Positions 53,400 through 62,811 of a stretch of 64,000 nt of DNA are shown one piece after another. The notes under the pieces were generated by a model that was not told the origin of the DNA, did no database searches, and saw nothing but the letters and a program-made list of their open reading frames with translations. The stretch covers positions 52,705 through 116,704 of the forward strand of contig CAMAQV010000003.1 of NCBI GenBank assembly GCA_945860595.1, given 5' to 3'. The position numbers and the translations under genes were made by a program. The stretch is from Comamonas sp. lk (GTDB lineage Bacteria; Pseudomonadota; Gammaproteobacteria; Burkholderiales; Burkholderiaceae_C). Every line of letters begins with the position of its first letter. The stretch's first letter is position 1.

Positions 53400-55829
53400 A
53401 TGCCAGCCCCCCCTCTTGAGCCCGTTCCCGGACAGAACAATCTGCCCCACATGCACCCCATCTTGGCGCTTCTACTGAAGGCGCTGGCATGGTTTTTAGG
53501 AGCGTGCGTGGCGGGCGCACTGGGGTTGATGTGTCTGGTCGCGCTGGTCATGGCAATCGCCTATCCGAATCTGCCCGAAGTCACAGATCTGGCGTCCTAC
53601 CGGCCCAAATTACCGCTGCGGGTGTTCTCCATCGAGGGTGATTTACTGGGTGAATTTGGTGAGGAACACCGCACATTTACGCCCATCACCGAAATTCCGC
53701 AAGTCATGAAGGACGCGATCCTGGCGATCGAAGACGCCCGCTTTTTTCAGCACAACGGTGTCGATTACCTCGGCGTGGTGCGCGCCGGCCTGGCCAACGT
53801 GGGTAAGGCCAAAAGCCAGGGCGCGTCGACCATCACCATGCAGGTCGCGCGCAACGCCTACCTGTCCACCGAGAAGACCTTTACCCGGAAAATTTACGAA
53901 ATCCTGCTGACGTTCAAGCTGGAAAACAACCTGAGCAAAGACCAGATTCTCGAGATCTATATGAATCAGATTTTTCTGGGCAACCGGGCATACGGATTTG
54001 CGGCGGCTGCCGAAACCTACTTCGGAAAGCAGCTCAAAGACATTACTGCAGCGGAAGCCGCCATGTTGGCCGGACTACCCAAAGCGCCCTCGGCCTACAA
54101 CCCGATTGCCAACCCGAAGCGGGCGCGCATTCGGCAGCAGTACATCATCGAACGGATGCTGGAAAACGGCTTTCTCAGCGCAGATCAGGCTGAAGCCGCA
54201 AAGGCCGAGGTTCTGCATATCCGCACCCTGGCGTCACGGCAGAAAGTCCATGCGGAATACGTGACCGAGATGGTTCGCCAGTTGATGTTTGCCCAGTACG
54301 GGGAAGAAACCTATACCCGTGGCCTGGACGTGCGCACCACGGTGCGCAGCGCCGACCAGGATGCGGCCTACCGCGCGCTGCGCCGCGGCATCATGGATTT
54401 CGAGCGTCGTCAGGTCTACCGGGGACCGGAAAAATTCATCGCGTTACCCGATGACGCGCAAGAGCGCGAAGACGCCATTTTTGAAGTGTTGGACGAACAC
54501 CCCGACAACGGCGACGTCTTGTCAGCGGTGGTCATGGAAGCCGGAGCCAAAAAAATTATCGCGCAGCGCCAGGGCGGCGAGGTGGTGGAGGTCAGCGGCG
54601 ATGGTCTGAAACCGGTGCAATCCGCGCTGTCGGACAAGGCTGCCCCCAACATCAAGATCCGCCCCGGCGCACTGATCCGCGTGGTCAAAACCGACAAAGA
54701 AACCTGGGAAGTGACCCAACTACCGGAGGTCGAGGGCGCATTCTTGGCGCTGGACCCGCGTGATGGGGCGATCAAAGCCCTGGTCGGCGGTTTTGACTTT
54801 GCCAAGAACAAGTTCAACCACGTCACCCAGGCCTGGCGGCAGCCGGGTTCGAGCTTCAAACCCTTTATTTACTCGGCCTCGCTCGAAAAAGGATTTACCC
54901 CTTCCACCGTGATTAACGACGCGCCACTGTTTTTTGACGCGGGAACCACCGGCGGGCAGCCCTGGGAGCCAAAAAACTACGACGGTACCTTTGAAGGCCC
55001 GATGACGCTGCGCCGCGGCCTGGCCAAATCCAAAAACATGATCTCCATCCAGATCCTGAACTCTATCGGCGCACGCTACGCGCAGGACTGGATCACGCGC
55101 TTCGGATTTGATGCAGAGAAGCATCCCCCCTACCTGACCATGGCGCTGGGAGCGGGGTCCGTCACGCCGATGCAAATGGGCGCGGCCTACTCCGTCTTCG
55201 CCAACGGTGGCTACCGCGTCAACCCTTGGCTGATCAGCCGCGTATCCGAACAACGGGGCCGCGTACTGGTCGACACGCCGGCGGTACCCCTGAGCGAGGA
55301 AAACCGCGCTATCGATGCGCGCAACGCGTTTTTGATGACCAGTCTGTTGCAGGAAGTCACCCGCGCCGGCACCGCAGCCCGCGCCCAGGCCACCCTCAAG
55401 CGGCCCGATATTTATGGCAAAACCGGCACCACCAACGATGCAATGGACGCCTGGTTTGCAGGCTACCAGGCCACCACCACAGCCATCACCTGGATTGGCT
55501 ATGACACGCCCCGCAAACTCGGCGACCGGGAGACCGGCGGCGGCCTGGCTTTGCCGGTATGGATCACCTATATGCAGACCGCGTTACGCAATGTGCCGGT
55601 GATGGAGCCCGACGCACCCGAAGGCCTGGTACGCTTGGGCAACGAGTGGTATTACGAGGAATACACCAAGGGCGCAGGTGTTAACAGCGTGGGCGCAGCC
55701 AGCAGCAGCTCGCACCCAGATGAGAGTAAAAGTACGCGCCCTGGGGTCGGCGCAGACGCGGCGACGCCCGCCCCGGTCATCGTGAGCCCGGAAGAAAAGA
55801 AATCGATTTTCGACCTGTTCCGCGACTGA
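53400..55829 (+). CDS. mrcA: Penicillin-binding protein 1A, 809 aa
   Basis: Bifunctional class A PBP: glycosyltransferase and DD-transpeptidase. Membrane helix at about 22-47; GT51 motifs A-I-E-D-A-R-F-F-Q-H-N-G-V-D near 107-120 and Q-G-A-S-T-I-T-M-Q-V-A-R-N near 139-151; an OB-like insert near 315-450 typical of PBP1A; transpeptidase S-x-x-K in P-G-S-S-F-K-P near 481, S-K-N near 542 and K-T-G-T near 674. The C-terminus is a Ser/Pro/Ala-rich tail. An in-frame ATG at 53451 gives a more usual short cytoplasmic N-terminus and may be the true start. Divergent from pilN. Confidence 0.95.
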   Translation: MPAPPLEPVPGQNNLPHMHPILALLLKALAWFLGACVAGALGLMCLVALVMAIAYPNLPEVTDLASYRPKLPLRVFSIEGDLLGEFGEEHRTFTPITEIPQVMKDAILAIEDARFFQHNGVDYLGVVRAGLANVGKAKSQGASTITMQVARNAYLSTEKTFTRKIYEILLTFKLENNLSKDQILEIYMNQIFLGNRAYGFAAAAETYFGKQLKDITAAEAAMLAGLPKAPSAYNPIANPKRARIRQQYIIERMLENGFLSADQAEAAKAEVLHIRTLASRQKVHAEYVTEMVRQLMFAQYGEETYTRGLDVRTTVRSADQDAAYRALRRGIMDFERRQVYRGPEKFIALPDDAQEREDAIFEVLDEHPDNGDVLSAVVMEAGAKKIIAQRQGGEVVEVSGDGLKPVQSALSDKAAPNIKIRPGALIRVVKTDKETWEVTQLPEVEGAFLALDPRDGAIKALVGGFDFAKNKFNHVTQAWRQPGSSFKPFIYSASLEKGFTPSTVINDAPLFFDAGTTGGQPWEPKNYDGTFEGPMTLRRGLAKSKNMISIQILNSIGARYAQDWITRFGFDAEKHPPYLTMALGAGSVTPMQMGAAYSVFANGGYRVNPWLISRVSEQRGRVLVDTPAVPLSEENRAIDARNAFLMTSLLQEVTRAGTAARAQATLKRPDIYGKTGTTNDAMDAWFAGYQATTTAITWIGYDTPRKLGDRETGGGLALPVWITYMQTALRNVPVMEPDAPEGLVRLGNEWYYEEYTKGAGVNSVGAASSSSHPDESKSTRPGVGADAATPAPVIVSPEEKKSIFDLFRD

Positions 55830-55844
55830 TCGCGGAGCATTCCA

Positions 55845-56195
55845 TTAGGGTTCTGCCGCGCCGAAGGCTAAGGCGTAACCGGCCTGGGCACTGGCGTCGC
55901 GGTTCAGGATAGAAAAAAACTCCCCCTGCCCTTTAGTGTCCTGCCACCGACCATCCACCAAGCGGAAGTGGTATCCCCCCGATCGGGCCGCCAGCCAGAC
56001 TTCGTGCAAGGGCTTTTGCAGGTTGACCACCATCTGGCTGCGGTTCTCAAAAACCAGTGTCACCATACCGCCCACGCGCTGGTTATCGATGTCGCCCGCG
56101 CCGCTGTCGTTAATATGGTCACACGCCAGTTCGACCGCGCGCAGCAAGTCCTCGGCCTGGTTCATGAATTCGGAGTCTGTCTGGGATGGGCTCAT
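55845..56195 (-). CDS. cyaY: Frataxin-like iron protein CyaY, 116 aa
   Basis: Cytosolic iron-binding regulator of iron-sulfur cluster assembly. The acidic first helix ([15 protein letters not shown] near 15-29), [21 protein letters not shown] near 42-62, [13 protein letters not shown] near 65-77 and W-Q-D-T near 83 are family-specific. It is convergent with the PBP1A gene (15 bp between stops) and divergent from lptM, with only 12 bp between start codons. Confidence 0.94.
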   Translation of the reverse strand: MSPSQTDSEFMNQAEDLLRAVELACDHINDSGAGDIDNQRVGGMVTLVFENRSQMVVNLQKPLHEVWLAARSGGYHFRLVDGRWQDTKGQGEFFSILNRDASAQAGYALAFGAAEP

Positions 56196-56207
56196 TACAA
56201 TTTGCCA

Positions 56208-56393
56208 ATGTTGAAATACCTGAAAAACCTGACGCTACTCAGTGCCCTCGGTGTGGGGCTGGCCCATCTTAGCGGCTGCGGCCAGACCGGCCCGCTATAC
56301 CTCCCCGGCGACAAAACCAGTGCCAGCTTGGCAGCTTGCCCCTCCCCCCCGCTCTCATCCTCGCTGGCCGCCGCATCGCGCTGCATCGCATGA
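56208..56393 (+). CDS. lptM: LPS-assembly lipoprotein LptM (YifL), 61 aa
   Basis: Small outer-membrane lipoprotein that aids maturation of the LptDE machine. The short signal ends in lipobox L-S-G-C, acylated at Cys24, followed at once by [11 protein letters not shown], the conserved LptM sequence. The tail is Ser/Ala-rich and variable. Its stop overlaps the lysA start (ATGA), the usual lptM-lysA arrangement next to cyaY. Confidence 0.9.
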   Translation: MLKYLKNLTLLSALGVGLAHLSGCGQTGPLYLPGDKTSASLAACPSPPLSSSLAAASRCIA

Positions 56394-57667
56394 CATCCGC
56401 CAACCTTCCCGGCCACCCCTTCGTTCACTACCGTCGCGGCACTTTGTGCGTGGAGGGCGTGGAGCTTGGTGCCCTGGCGCGTGAGCACGGCACCCCGCTG
56501 TTTGTCTACTCCAAGGCAGCCATGTTGGCGGCATTGGGTGCCTACCAACGTGGTTTCACAGGCCGCAAAGCCCAGGTTTGCTACGCCATGAAGGCCAATT
56601 CCACACTGGGTGTGCTGCAGGTTTTTGCCCAGGCGGGCTGCGGTTTTGATATTGTTTCAGGCGGCGAACTGGCCCGGGTGATCGCTGCCGGCGGCGATGC
56701 CCGCAAGGTTATTTTTTCCGGCGTCGGCAAGACCCGTGCGGAAATGCGCCAGGCGCTGCAGGCCGGTATCGGCTGCTTCAACGTGGAAAGCGAAGCCGAA
56801 CTCGACGTACTCAATGCAGTAGCCGTGGAGCACGGCAGTACCGCACCCATCAGCATCCGCGTCAATCCCAATGTGGACCCTAAGACCCACCCCTACATCT
56901 CGACCGGACTAAAAGGCAACAAGTTCGGCGTCGCCCATGAACGCACGCTGGAGACCTACCAGCGCGCGGCGCGCCTGCCGGGGCTGCGTATCGTCGGCAT
57001 CGACTGCCACATCGGCTCGCAAATCACCGATAGCGCGCCCTACCTGGATGCGCTTGACCGGATGCTGGATCTGGTGACTGCCATCGAAGCCCATGGCATA
57101 CCTCTGGAGCACATTGATCTGGGAGGCGGACTGGGCATTGACTACAACGGCGACACGCCGCCCGCCGCCGATGCGCTGTGGGCCCAATTGCTAGCCAAGC
57201 TGGACGCGCGCGGTTTCGGCGAACGCAAGCTCATGATTGAGCCAGGCCGCTCGTTGGTCGGCAACGCCGGGGTCTGCGTGACCGAGGTGCTGTACCTTAA
57301 ACCCGGCGAGCACAAGAATTTCTGCGTCGTCGACGCCGCCATGAACGACCTGCCACGCCCGGCTATGTACCAGGCCTTTCACCGCATCGTGCCGCTACAG
57401 GAACACACTGAGCGCTCCGCCCTGCTGTGCGACGTGGTCGGCCCGGTCTGTGAAAGCGGCGACTGGATCGGGCGCGACCGGCAGATCAGCGCCCAAGCCG
57501 GTGAGCATCTGGCGGTGCTGTCGGCGGGCGCGTACTGCGTGAGCATGTCCAGCAACTACAACTCCCGCCCGCGCGCCGCCGAGTTGCTGGTGGACGGCGA
57601 TGCGGTCCACGTACTGCGTCCGCGTGAAAGCGTGGCCCAACTCTTCGCAGGCGAAATGCTGCGTTGA
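56390..57667 (+). CDS. lysA: Diaminopimelate decarboxylase, 425 aa
   Basis: PLP enzyme making L-lysine from meso-diaminopimelate. Schiff-base lysine is Lys68 in C-Y-A-M-K-A-N; H-I-G-S-Q near 205, G-G-G-L-G-I near 243-248, E-P-G-R-S-L near 281 and the C-x-x-S/G-D motif G-P-V-C-E-S-G-D near 353 are present, as is A-G-A-Y-C-V-S-M-S-S-N-Y-N near 383. ATG 56390 is preferred since it overlaps lptM; the frame extends a little upstream. One base separates its stop from the convergent msrQ stop. Confidence 0.96.
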   Translation: MTSANLPGHPFVHYRRGTLCVEGVELGALAREHGTPLFVYSKAAMLAALGAYQRGFTGRKAQVCYAMKANSTLGVLQVFAQAGCGFDIVSGGELARVIAAGGDARKVIFSGVGKTRAEMRQALQAGIGCFNVESEAELDVLNAVAVEHGSTAPISIRVNPNVDPKTHPYISTGLKGNKFGVAHERTLETYQRAARLPGLRIVGIDCHIGSQITDSAPYLDALDRMLDLVTAIEAHGIPLEHIDLGGGLGIDYNGDTPPAADALWAQLLAKLDARGFGERKLMIEPGRSLVGNAGVCVTEVLYLKPGEHKNFCVVDAAMNDLPRPAMYQAFHRIVPLQEHTERSALLCDVVGPVCESGDWIGRDRQISAQAGEHLAVLSAGAYCVSMSSNYNSRPRAAELLVDGDAVHVLRPRESVAQLFAGEMLR

Positions 57668-57668
57668 T

Positions 57669-58298
57669 CTAGGCACCTGGGCTGCTGGGCGCGCCGCGTA
57701 TACGCACCTGCCAAGCCCGCCGGACCCGCCAAGCCAACAGCATCCCCAGCACCGCTGCATACACTGCCACCTCAGTTAGATTATTCTTGGCTGCGCGCAT
57801 CCAAAAAAAATGCAGGATGGCCAGCCCGGCGATCAGGTACACGGCGCGGTGCAGGCGCCGCCAATAAAGAGCGCCCAGCCAGAGGACCGCACCGTTCCAG
57901 GACGTTGCCGCGAGCAGCAGAAGCAGCACCCAAGAGACAAAACCCACCAAGATAAACGGTCGCTTGGCAATGTCCCGCGCAATGTCCGGTAGTTCCAAAC
58001 CCTTATCCAACCAGGCGTAGGCCAGAAAGTGCAGGCTGGCATAGAAAAAAACCCACAGGCCCAGCATGCGGCGCAAGCGCGCCAAGTTGCTCAGTCCCAG
58101 GCTGACCCGAAGCGGCGTCACCGCCAGCACCAGGCACAAAAAACGCAAGGCCCAATCGCCGCTGGACCGCACCAGCGCTTCAGCCGGGTTGGGGCCTAAT
58201 TGATCAGTCAGCGTGCGGCCCGCTAGCCAGAAAAATGGCAGCCATGCCAACACAAAAACCAGGGGTTTGGCAGCGCGTGCGCTGAGCCAGTTGTTCAT
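57669..58298 (-). CDS. msrQ: Haem-binding membrane subunit MsrQ (YedZ), 209 aa
   Basis: Six-helix inner-membrane b-type cytochrome that feeds electrons from quinols or flavin to MsrP. Hydrophobic helices at about 11-26, 48-66, 79-97, 115-131, 150-165 and 173-190; likely haem ligands in F-Y-A-S-L-H-F-L near 85-92, R-R-L-H-R-A-V-Y near 144-151 and A-I-L-H-F-F-W near 156-162. 40 bp follow the msrP stop. Length and layout are normal. Confidence 0.93.
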   Translation of the reverse strand: MNNWLSARAAKPLVFVLAWLPFFWLAGRTLTDQLGPNPAEALVRSSGDWALRFLCLVLAVTPLRVSLGLSNLARLRRMLGLWVFFYASLHFLAYAWLDKGLELPDIARDIAKRPFILVGFVSWVLLLLLAATSWNGAVLWLGALYWRRLHRAVYLIAGLAILHFFWMRAAKNNLTEVAVYAAVLGMLLAWRVRRAWQVRIRGAPSSPGA

Positions 58299-58338
58299 GG
58301 CCAAACCCCCTGGGCGATGCACATGACTGCGCGGAAAT

Positions 58339-59286
58339 TCAATAGAACTTCTGCAGATCCATGCCCGCGTAGAGTTGCCCCACTTCGGCCTCATAGCCGT
58401 TGAACATCAGGGTCTTGCGGCGCTTGTCAAACAAGCCGTCTTCGCCGATGCGCCGCTCGGTGGCCTGGCTCCAGCGCGGATGATCCACGGCGGGATTGAC
58501 ATTGGAATAAAACCCATATTCGTTGGCAGCAGCCTTGTTCCAAGCAGTGCCGGGCTGGTTCTCGGTAAACCGGATTTTCACAATGCTTTTCGCGCTTTTG
58601 AAGCCATATTTCCAGGGCACCACGATGCGTACCGGTGCGCCGTTTTGCTTGGGCAAAACCTCTCCGTACATGCCAAAAGCGAGAAGCGTCAAGGGGTGGC
58701 GGGCTTCGTCGAGTCGGAGGCCTTCGGCATACGGCCAGTCCAGGGTGCGGCTGCCCACAAAAGGCATGGTCTTGGGGTCGGCCAGGCTCACAAACTCCAC
58801 GTACTTGGCGCTGCCCAGAGGCTCCACACGCTTGATAAGTTCGGCCAGCGAATAACCCACCCAGGGGATCACCATAGACCAGCCCTCGACGCAACGCAGC
58901 CGGTAAACCCGCTCTTCCAGCGGGCTGAGTTTGAGCAAATCTTCTAGCCCAAAGGTGGCCGGCTTTTTCACCAATCCACCCACCTCCACCGCCCACGGGG
59001 TGGTTTTGAGGGTGTGGGCATTGCGCGCCGGATCGGCCTTGTCGGTGCCGAACTCGTAAAAGTTGTTGTAGGACGAGGCATCCTGGTAGCGCGTCGGCTT
59101 GTCCATGGACATCGCACCGGGAACCGCGCTTTTGCGTGCATCCAGTGGCGCAAGAACGCCGGGCCGGGTCGGCTGCGCCCACACGGACGGCGCGCCAATG
59201 GCGCCGAGGGCAGCGGCCCCCAAACCCTGCAATAAACGGCGCCGATCTTCGTAGACTGGGCGCGGGGCGATCTCTGAAGCGCGCAT
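58339..59286 (-). CDS. msrP: Periplasmic methionine sulfoxide reductase catalytic subunit MsrP (YedY), 315 aa
   Basis: Molybdopterin enzyme that repairs oxidised methionine in periplasmic proteins. A twin-arginine leader is visible at [15 protein letters not shown] (R15-R17), with cleavage after A-W-A/Q, so it should be exported folded by TatABC. The Mo ligand is Cys132 in [25 protein letters not shown] near 71-80 and W-K-Y-G-F-K-S-A-K near 230 are also characteristic. It heads the msrPQ operon, with 85 bp to the cytochrome c4 gene upstream. Confidence 0.95.
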   Translation of the reverse strand: MRASEIAPRPVYEDRRRLLQGLGAAALGAIGAPSVWAQPTRPGVLAPLDARKSAVPGAMSMDKPTRYQDASSYNNFYEFGTDKADPARNAHTLKTTPWAVEVGGLVKKPATFGLEDLLKLSPLEERVYRLRCVEGWSMVIPWVGYSLAELIKRVEPLGSAKYVEFVSLADPKTMPFVGSRTLDWPYAEGLRLDEARHPLTLLAFGMYGEVLPKQNGAPVRIVVPWKYGFKSAKSIVKIRFTENQPGTAWNKAAANEYGFYSNVNPAVDHPRWSQATERRIGEDGLFDKRRKTLMFNGYEAEVGQLYAGMDLQKFY

Positions 59287-59371
59287 AGCTGTTTCCCCAA
59301 GTGCAAACGAACCAAAAACAAAGGCGGGCGGTCTGCCGACACGCCCGCCCGAATCAAAAGAACAATTCAGC

Positions 59372-60001
59372 TTATCGCAATCCGGCCACGTAGTCCGACA
59401 GGGCCTGGATTTCCCGGTCATTGAGCTTGGCCGCGACCTGCGTCATCTGCAGGTTGTTGTTGCGCACACCACCGCGAAAAGCAGTCAATTGCGCCGCCGC
59501 GTAATCGGCGTGCTGGCCCTTCAGACGCGGATACTGGGCCGGAATGCCGGCACCCCCGGGGCCGTGACAGCCCGAGCAAGCGGCAATTTGTCGTTCGGCG
59601 ATGCCGCCGCGGTAGATCCGCTCACCCAACGCCACCAAGTCTTTGTTTTTCGCAAAACCGGGCTTGGCGTCTTTGCTGCTGAGCCAGTACGCAATATTGC
59701 GCATGTCATCTTCCGACAAGGTGGTGGCAAACCCCTTCATGATGGCGTTGTCGCGCTTGCCGGACTTGAATTCCTGTAGTTGTTTGATCAGATATTCGGG
59801 GTGCTGCTGCGCCAGTTTGGGATACGCCGGCGTGCCGGAATTGCCATCGGCACCGTGGCACGCGGCGCACACCGCCGCAAAAGAGGCCTCGCCCTTGGCC
59901 GTATCCGGCTTGGCCGGGGCCGCTTCGACTGCATTGGCACTGGCGGTCAGGGAGGCTACCGCGAGGGCAACAAAGACGAGAAGGTAGGAGATCGGCTTCA
60001 T
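59372..60001 (-). CDS. Dihaem cytochrome c4, 209 aa
   Basis: Periplasmic electron carrier to terminal oxidases. Signal peptide of about 24 residues (A-N-A/V). Two tandem c-type domains: haem 1 C45-A-A-C48-H49 and haem 2 C142-S-G-C145-H146, each followed by a distal Met region (M-K-G-F near 88; L-Q-M-T-Q near 181). The two halves are similar ([10 protein letters not shown] and [10 protein letters not shown]). Divergent from engB with 106 bp between the start codons; next to engB is a frequent place for c4 genes. Confidence 0.93.
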   Translation of the reverse strand: MKPISYLLVFVALAVASLTASANAVEAAPAKPDTAKGEASFAAVCAACHGADGNSGTPAYPKLAQQHPEYLIKQLQEFKSGKRDNAIMKGFATTLSEDDMRNIAYWLSSKDAKPGFAKNKDLVALGERIYRGGIAERQIAACSGCHGPGGAGIPAQYPRLKGQHADYAAAQLTAFRGGVRNNNLQMTQVAAKLNDREIQALSDYVAGLR

Positions 60002-60107
60002 AGGACGGGGCTTTGGAGGAGAAAAACCCGCGCATTCTACAATGGGACCCTCCCCGCACGGCGCGCAGCCCACCCGCAGAACGAGCGACCGCAGCACAAG
60101 TAGAACA

Positions 60108-60857
60108 ATGACGAAAAACCTCCCCGCCCCACGAGCCGCTGCCGCCAAGCCCTCCGCCCCAAAGCCTTTGGCCACGGAAAAATCTGCAGCCACCCTGGCG
60201 CTTGGTTGGCTGCACACCGCACGGTTCCTAACGACTGCGCCCCAATTGCACTTTTTGCCCGACCTGGACATCCCCGAAATTGCGTTTGTCGGGCGCTCCA
60301 ATGCCGGAAAGTCGACCTGCATCAACACTTTGACGCAGCAAAAACAACTGGCTTTTGCATCCAAGAAGCCGGGCCGAACCCAGCATATCAATCTGTTCTC
60401 TCTGGGCAAGCAAGGCGTGATGGACGCAGTGCTGACGGATCTGCCCGGCTATGGATACGCTGCGGTTCCCCGCCAGGAAAAGGTCCGCTGGCAGCAGGTG
60501 ATGGCCAATTACTTGGTGACGCGCAAAAACCTCAAGGGCATCGTGCTGATGTGCGACCCCCGCCTGGGACTTACCGAACTGGATGAAATCCTGCTCGACC
60601 TGTTGCGCGAAAGGGTGCAAGAGGGCCTCAAGTTCCTGATCGTGCTCACCAAAGCGGACAAACTCACCCGCAGCGAGGCGACCAAAGCGCTGTCCATCGC
60701 CCGCCTGCAAGCCGGCGGAGGCGAAGTACGCCTGTTTTCTGCAACCAAACGCACAGGGGTGGAGGCTGTAGCCGAACTGCTCTGGGCCTGGGCCCACCCG
60801 GCGACGCAATGCCCGCCACTGCAACCCGAGCCCTTGCAGCCACTAGTGGCTCAGTAA
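60108..60857 (+). CDS. engB: Ribosome-biogenesis GTPase EngB/YsxC, 249 aa
   Basis: Essential GTPase acting in 50S subunit assembly. P-loop G62-R-S-N-A-G-K-S-T70; G2 region G-R-T-Q-H near 84; G3 D-L-P-G-Y-G-Y-A near 107; G4 L-T-K-A-D-K near 185; G5 F-S-A-T near 212. The first 30 residues are an Ala/Pro/Lys-rich tail. Start ATG 60108. Its stop overlaps the convergent acyltransferase stop by 7 bp. Confidence 0.94.
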   Translation: MTKNLPAPRAAAAKPSAPKPLATEKSAATLALGWLHTARFLTTAPQLHFLPDLDIPEIAFVGRSNAGKSTCINTLTQQKQLAFASKKPGRTQHINLFSLGKQGVMDAVLTDLPGYGYAAVPRQEKVRWQQVMANYLVTRKNLKGIVLMCDPRLGLTELDEILLDLLRERVQEGLKFLIVLTKADKLTRSEATKALSIARLQAGGGEVRLFSATKRTGVEAVAELLWAWAHPATQCPPLQPEPLQPLVAQ

Positions 60858-61756
60858 AACCCTGCGTCGCCCGCCGGACGCGTCTTGAAGCGCTTATGCA
60901 CCCAGAAATACTGGGCTGGCATGGTTTCAATCCAACTTTGCAGACGCAGATTCATGAACGCGGTGTCAGCGACAACATCGTCCGTGGGGAAATGCGCCCA
61001 AGGCTCCAGTATCTCCATGTCGTAGCCCTGCGGCGTCATGCGCGCCAACAACGGGATCACACGGGCCCGGCCCATACGGGCAAAGCGGGACAGGGAGGGG
61101 ACTGTCGCCGTAGGGACGCCGAAAAACGGCACAAAAATCGATTCCTCCGGGCCGAAGTTCATATCGGGCAAGAGAAACAGCAAACCGTCTTTGCGCAGCA
61201 AGCTGACGATGGTTTTGACCCCATCAAAACGGGTCATCAACTGCACATCACCAAAACGCTGGCGCCCGCGCGCTGCCCAGGCATCGACCAGCAGATTGCG
61301 CTGGGGGGTGTAAATGGTGGTGCATTGCCGCGCAGTTCGCAGACTGACAGCCAGCGCGGCGGCGTCCAGGCCGTAAAAATGGGGAGAGAAAATAATCACC
61401 GGCCCGGGCTGATCCAAGGCCTGCCAGTTTCCAACCCTGCGCAACCGCTGTTCCAGCACGGTCGCAGGCGCCTCCCACAACCAGCCACGGTCTAACCACG
61501 ACTGCGAAAAGTACACAAAGGTTTGCAATGCCACAGACCACCGCTGCGCCAGCGTCCAAGCAGGAAAACACAGCCGCAGATTGACCAGCACCACGTGACG
61601 GCGAGGGAACGCCAGCACAAACAACAGCCAACCCATCAGCACTCCAACACCGCGAACCACCGGCAAGGGCAGACGCCCCAGACCACGCACCAGACCCAAC
61701 ACCAGGCGGCTGAGCACATTGGATAGGCCGCAGAGCATGTGCTTAAACAATCGCAT
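60851..61756 (-). CDS. Lysophospholipid/lipid A acyltransferase (LpxL/HtrB family), copy 2, 301 aa
   Basis: Membrane-associated acyltransferase predicted to add a secondary fatty acid to lipid A. N-terminal hydrophobic anchor (about 30-52), the H-x4-D motif H126-F-Y-G-L-D131, R-R-H near 52, then R-x-R-like and L-L-P-D-M-N-F-G near 210 and F-V-P-F-F-G near 223. ATG 61756 is chosen; it overlaps the preceding paralogue by 14 bp. A later ATG (61738) is possible. HxxxxD here against HxxxxE in the neighbouring copy suggests different acyl-donor or position preference, but that is inference. Confidence 0.9.
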   Translation of the reverse strand: MRLFKHMLCGLSNVLSRLVLGLVRGLGRLPLPVVRGVGVLMGWLLFVLAFPRRHVVLVNLRLCFPAWTLAQRWSVALQTFVYFSQSWLDRGWLWEAPATVLEQRLRRVGNWQALDQPGPVIIFSPHFYGLDAAALAVSLRTARQCTTIYTPQRNLLVDAWAARGRQRFGDVQLMTRFDGVKTIVSLLRKDGLLFLLPDMNFGPEESIFVPFFGVPTATVPSLSRFARMGRARVIPLLARMTPQGYDMEILEPWAHFPTDDVVADTAFMNLRLQSWIETMPAQYFWVHKRFKTRPAGDAGFY

Positions 61757-62624
61757 CACCCCGTGGGCTGCTCGCAGTGGCGGGGTCTGGTACAGCAAGG
61801 GATGGAGCCGGATTTTTGTAGCGGGGATAGGACCACAGGTATTGCGCCGGACACTGGCGAATCAAGACTTCCATGGCACGGTTGATGTGCGCCACAGCCT
61901 CATCCACATCGGTGGTGGGCGGCCTCTGCATGGCGCTGAAATGCAGCACGTAACCGGCACCCCAGGGGCGGCGTTCCCCCCACGCCAAGACCATGGGAGC
62001 GCCACTTTGCAGCGCCAGTCGCGCAGCCAGCGTCATGGTGTATGCGGGCCGGCCGAAAAACGGGGACCAGACGCCCATGTCACCTGGCGGCACCTGGTCC
62101 GGCAGAAGGCCTACGGCTTTGCCCGCGCGCAACGCGCGCAATAACTGCCGCACGCCCACCAGATTGGTCGGCGCAGTGTGGAAGCCCGCCCCGGCGCGTG
62201 CCGATTCCAGCAACCGGTCTACCGCCGGCCGACGCCCGGGCCGAAAGAGCACGGTCAGGTCGCCATACTGCGGGCTGAATCGGGCCGCAGTCGCCCGCGC
62301 GGCCAGCTCAAAACAACCCATATGGGGGGTCAAAAAAATAATTCCTTTGCCACCGGCGTAGGCAGTTTCCACCACCTCCAGGCCTTCCCATTGCACAGCC
62401 GGTATGGAGCCCAACCACATGCGCGGGAACTCGGCGATCATCATCCCGGACTGTGCAATGGCGCCCTTGCAGGCGTCCCATCCCAAGCCCGACTGGGCCA
62501 CATTGGCCCGGAAGTTTTCGCGGTAACCGCGTGAACCCCAGAAATACAGCCAACCCAGAACCCACCCAGCTGCGTGCAGCAGCCACAAAGGCATACGGGA
62601 GAGCAGGCGAAAGAAGAAGGGCAT
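61743..62624 (-). CDS. Lysophospholipid/lipid A acyltransferase (LpxL/HtrB family), copy 1, 293 aa
   Basis: Paralogue of the next gene. N-terminal hydrophobic segment (about 10-30) with Y-F-W-G-S-R-G-Y-R-E-N; catalytic H101-M-G-C-F-E106 in the H-x4-E form; L-L-P-D-Q-V-P-P-G-D-M-G-V-W-S-P-F-F-G near 175-193 is the family block; W-S-Y-P-R-Y-K near 265. Forms a two-gene operon with copy 2. Divergent from metK with 187 bp between. Confidence 0.92.
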   Translation of the reverse strand: MPFFFRLLSRMPLWLLHAAGWVLGWLYFWGSRGYRENFRANVAQSGLGWDACKGAIAQSGMMIAEFPRMWLGSIPAVQWEGLEVVETAYAGGKGIIFLTPHMGCFELAARATAARFSPQYGDLTVLFRPGRRPAVDRLLESARAGAGFHTAPTNLVGVRQLLRALRAGKAVGLLPDQVPPGDMGVWSPFFGRPAYTMTLAARLALQSGAPMVLAWGERRPWGAGYVLHFSAMQRPPTTDVDEAVAHINRAMEVLIRQCPAQYLWSYPRYKNPAPSLAVPDPATASSPRGDAIV

Positions 62625-62811
62625 CGTGGGCTAAACTCGGACGGTCGCTGAGTTATGAACTACTTGCAGGGCGACCGGTACAGGCGCAATTCCAAAAGAG
62701 TGGCGATTGTGCATCGGGGCGGCAGCCCCTTCTGCTAAAGCGTTCGCTGCAAGCTCCAAAGCCCTAAGCAACGCGATTGTTGTTACAAGCTATTTACTGG
62801 AGCATCCCACC
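62625..62811 (+). promoter_or_regulatory. metK upstream leader with a GC-rich hairpin
   Basis: 187-bp divergent gap between an acyltransferase gene and metK. A strong hairpin GGGGC-GGCA-GCCCC (62716-62729) is followed by TTCT, and CTGGAGCATCCCACC precedes the start codon with GGAG as ribosome-binding site. I cannot match the leader to a known SAM- or SAH-sensing riboswitch by eye. It must contain promoters for both directions, not assignable here. Confidence 0.35.
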
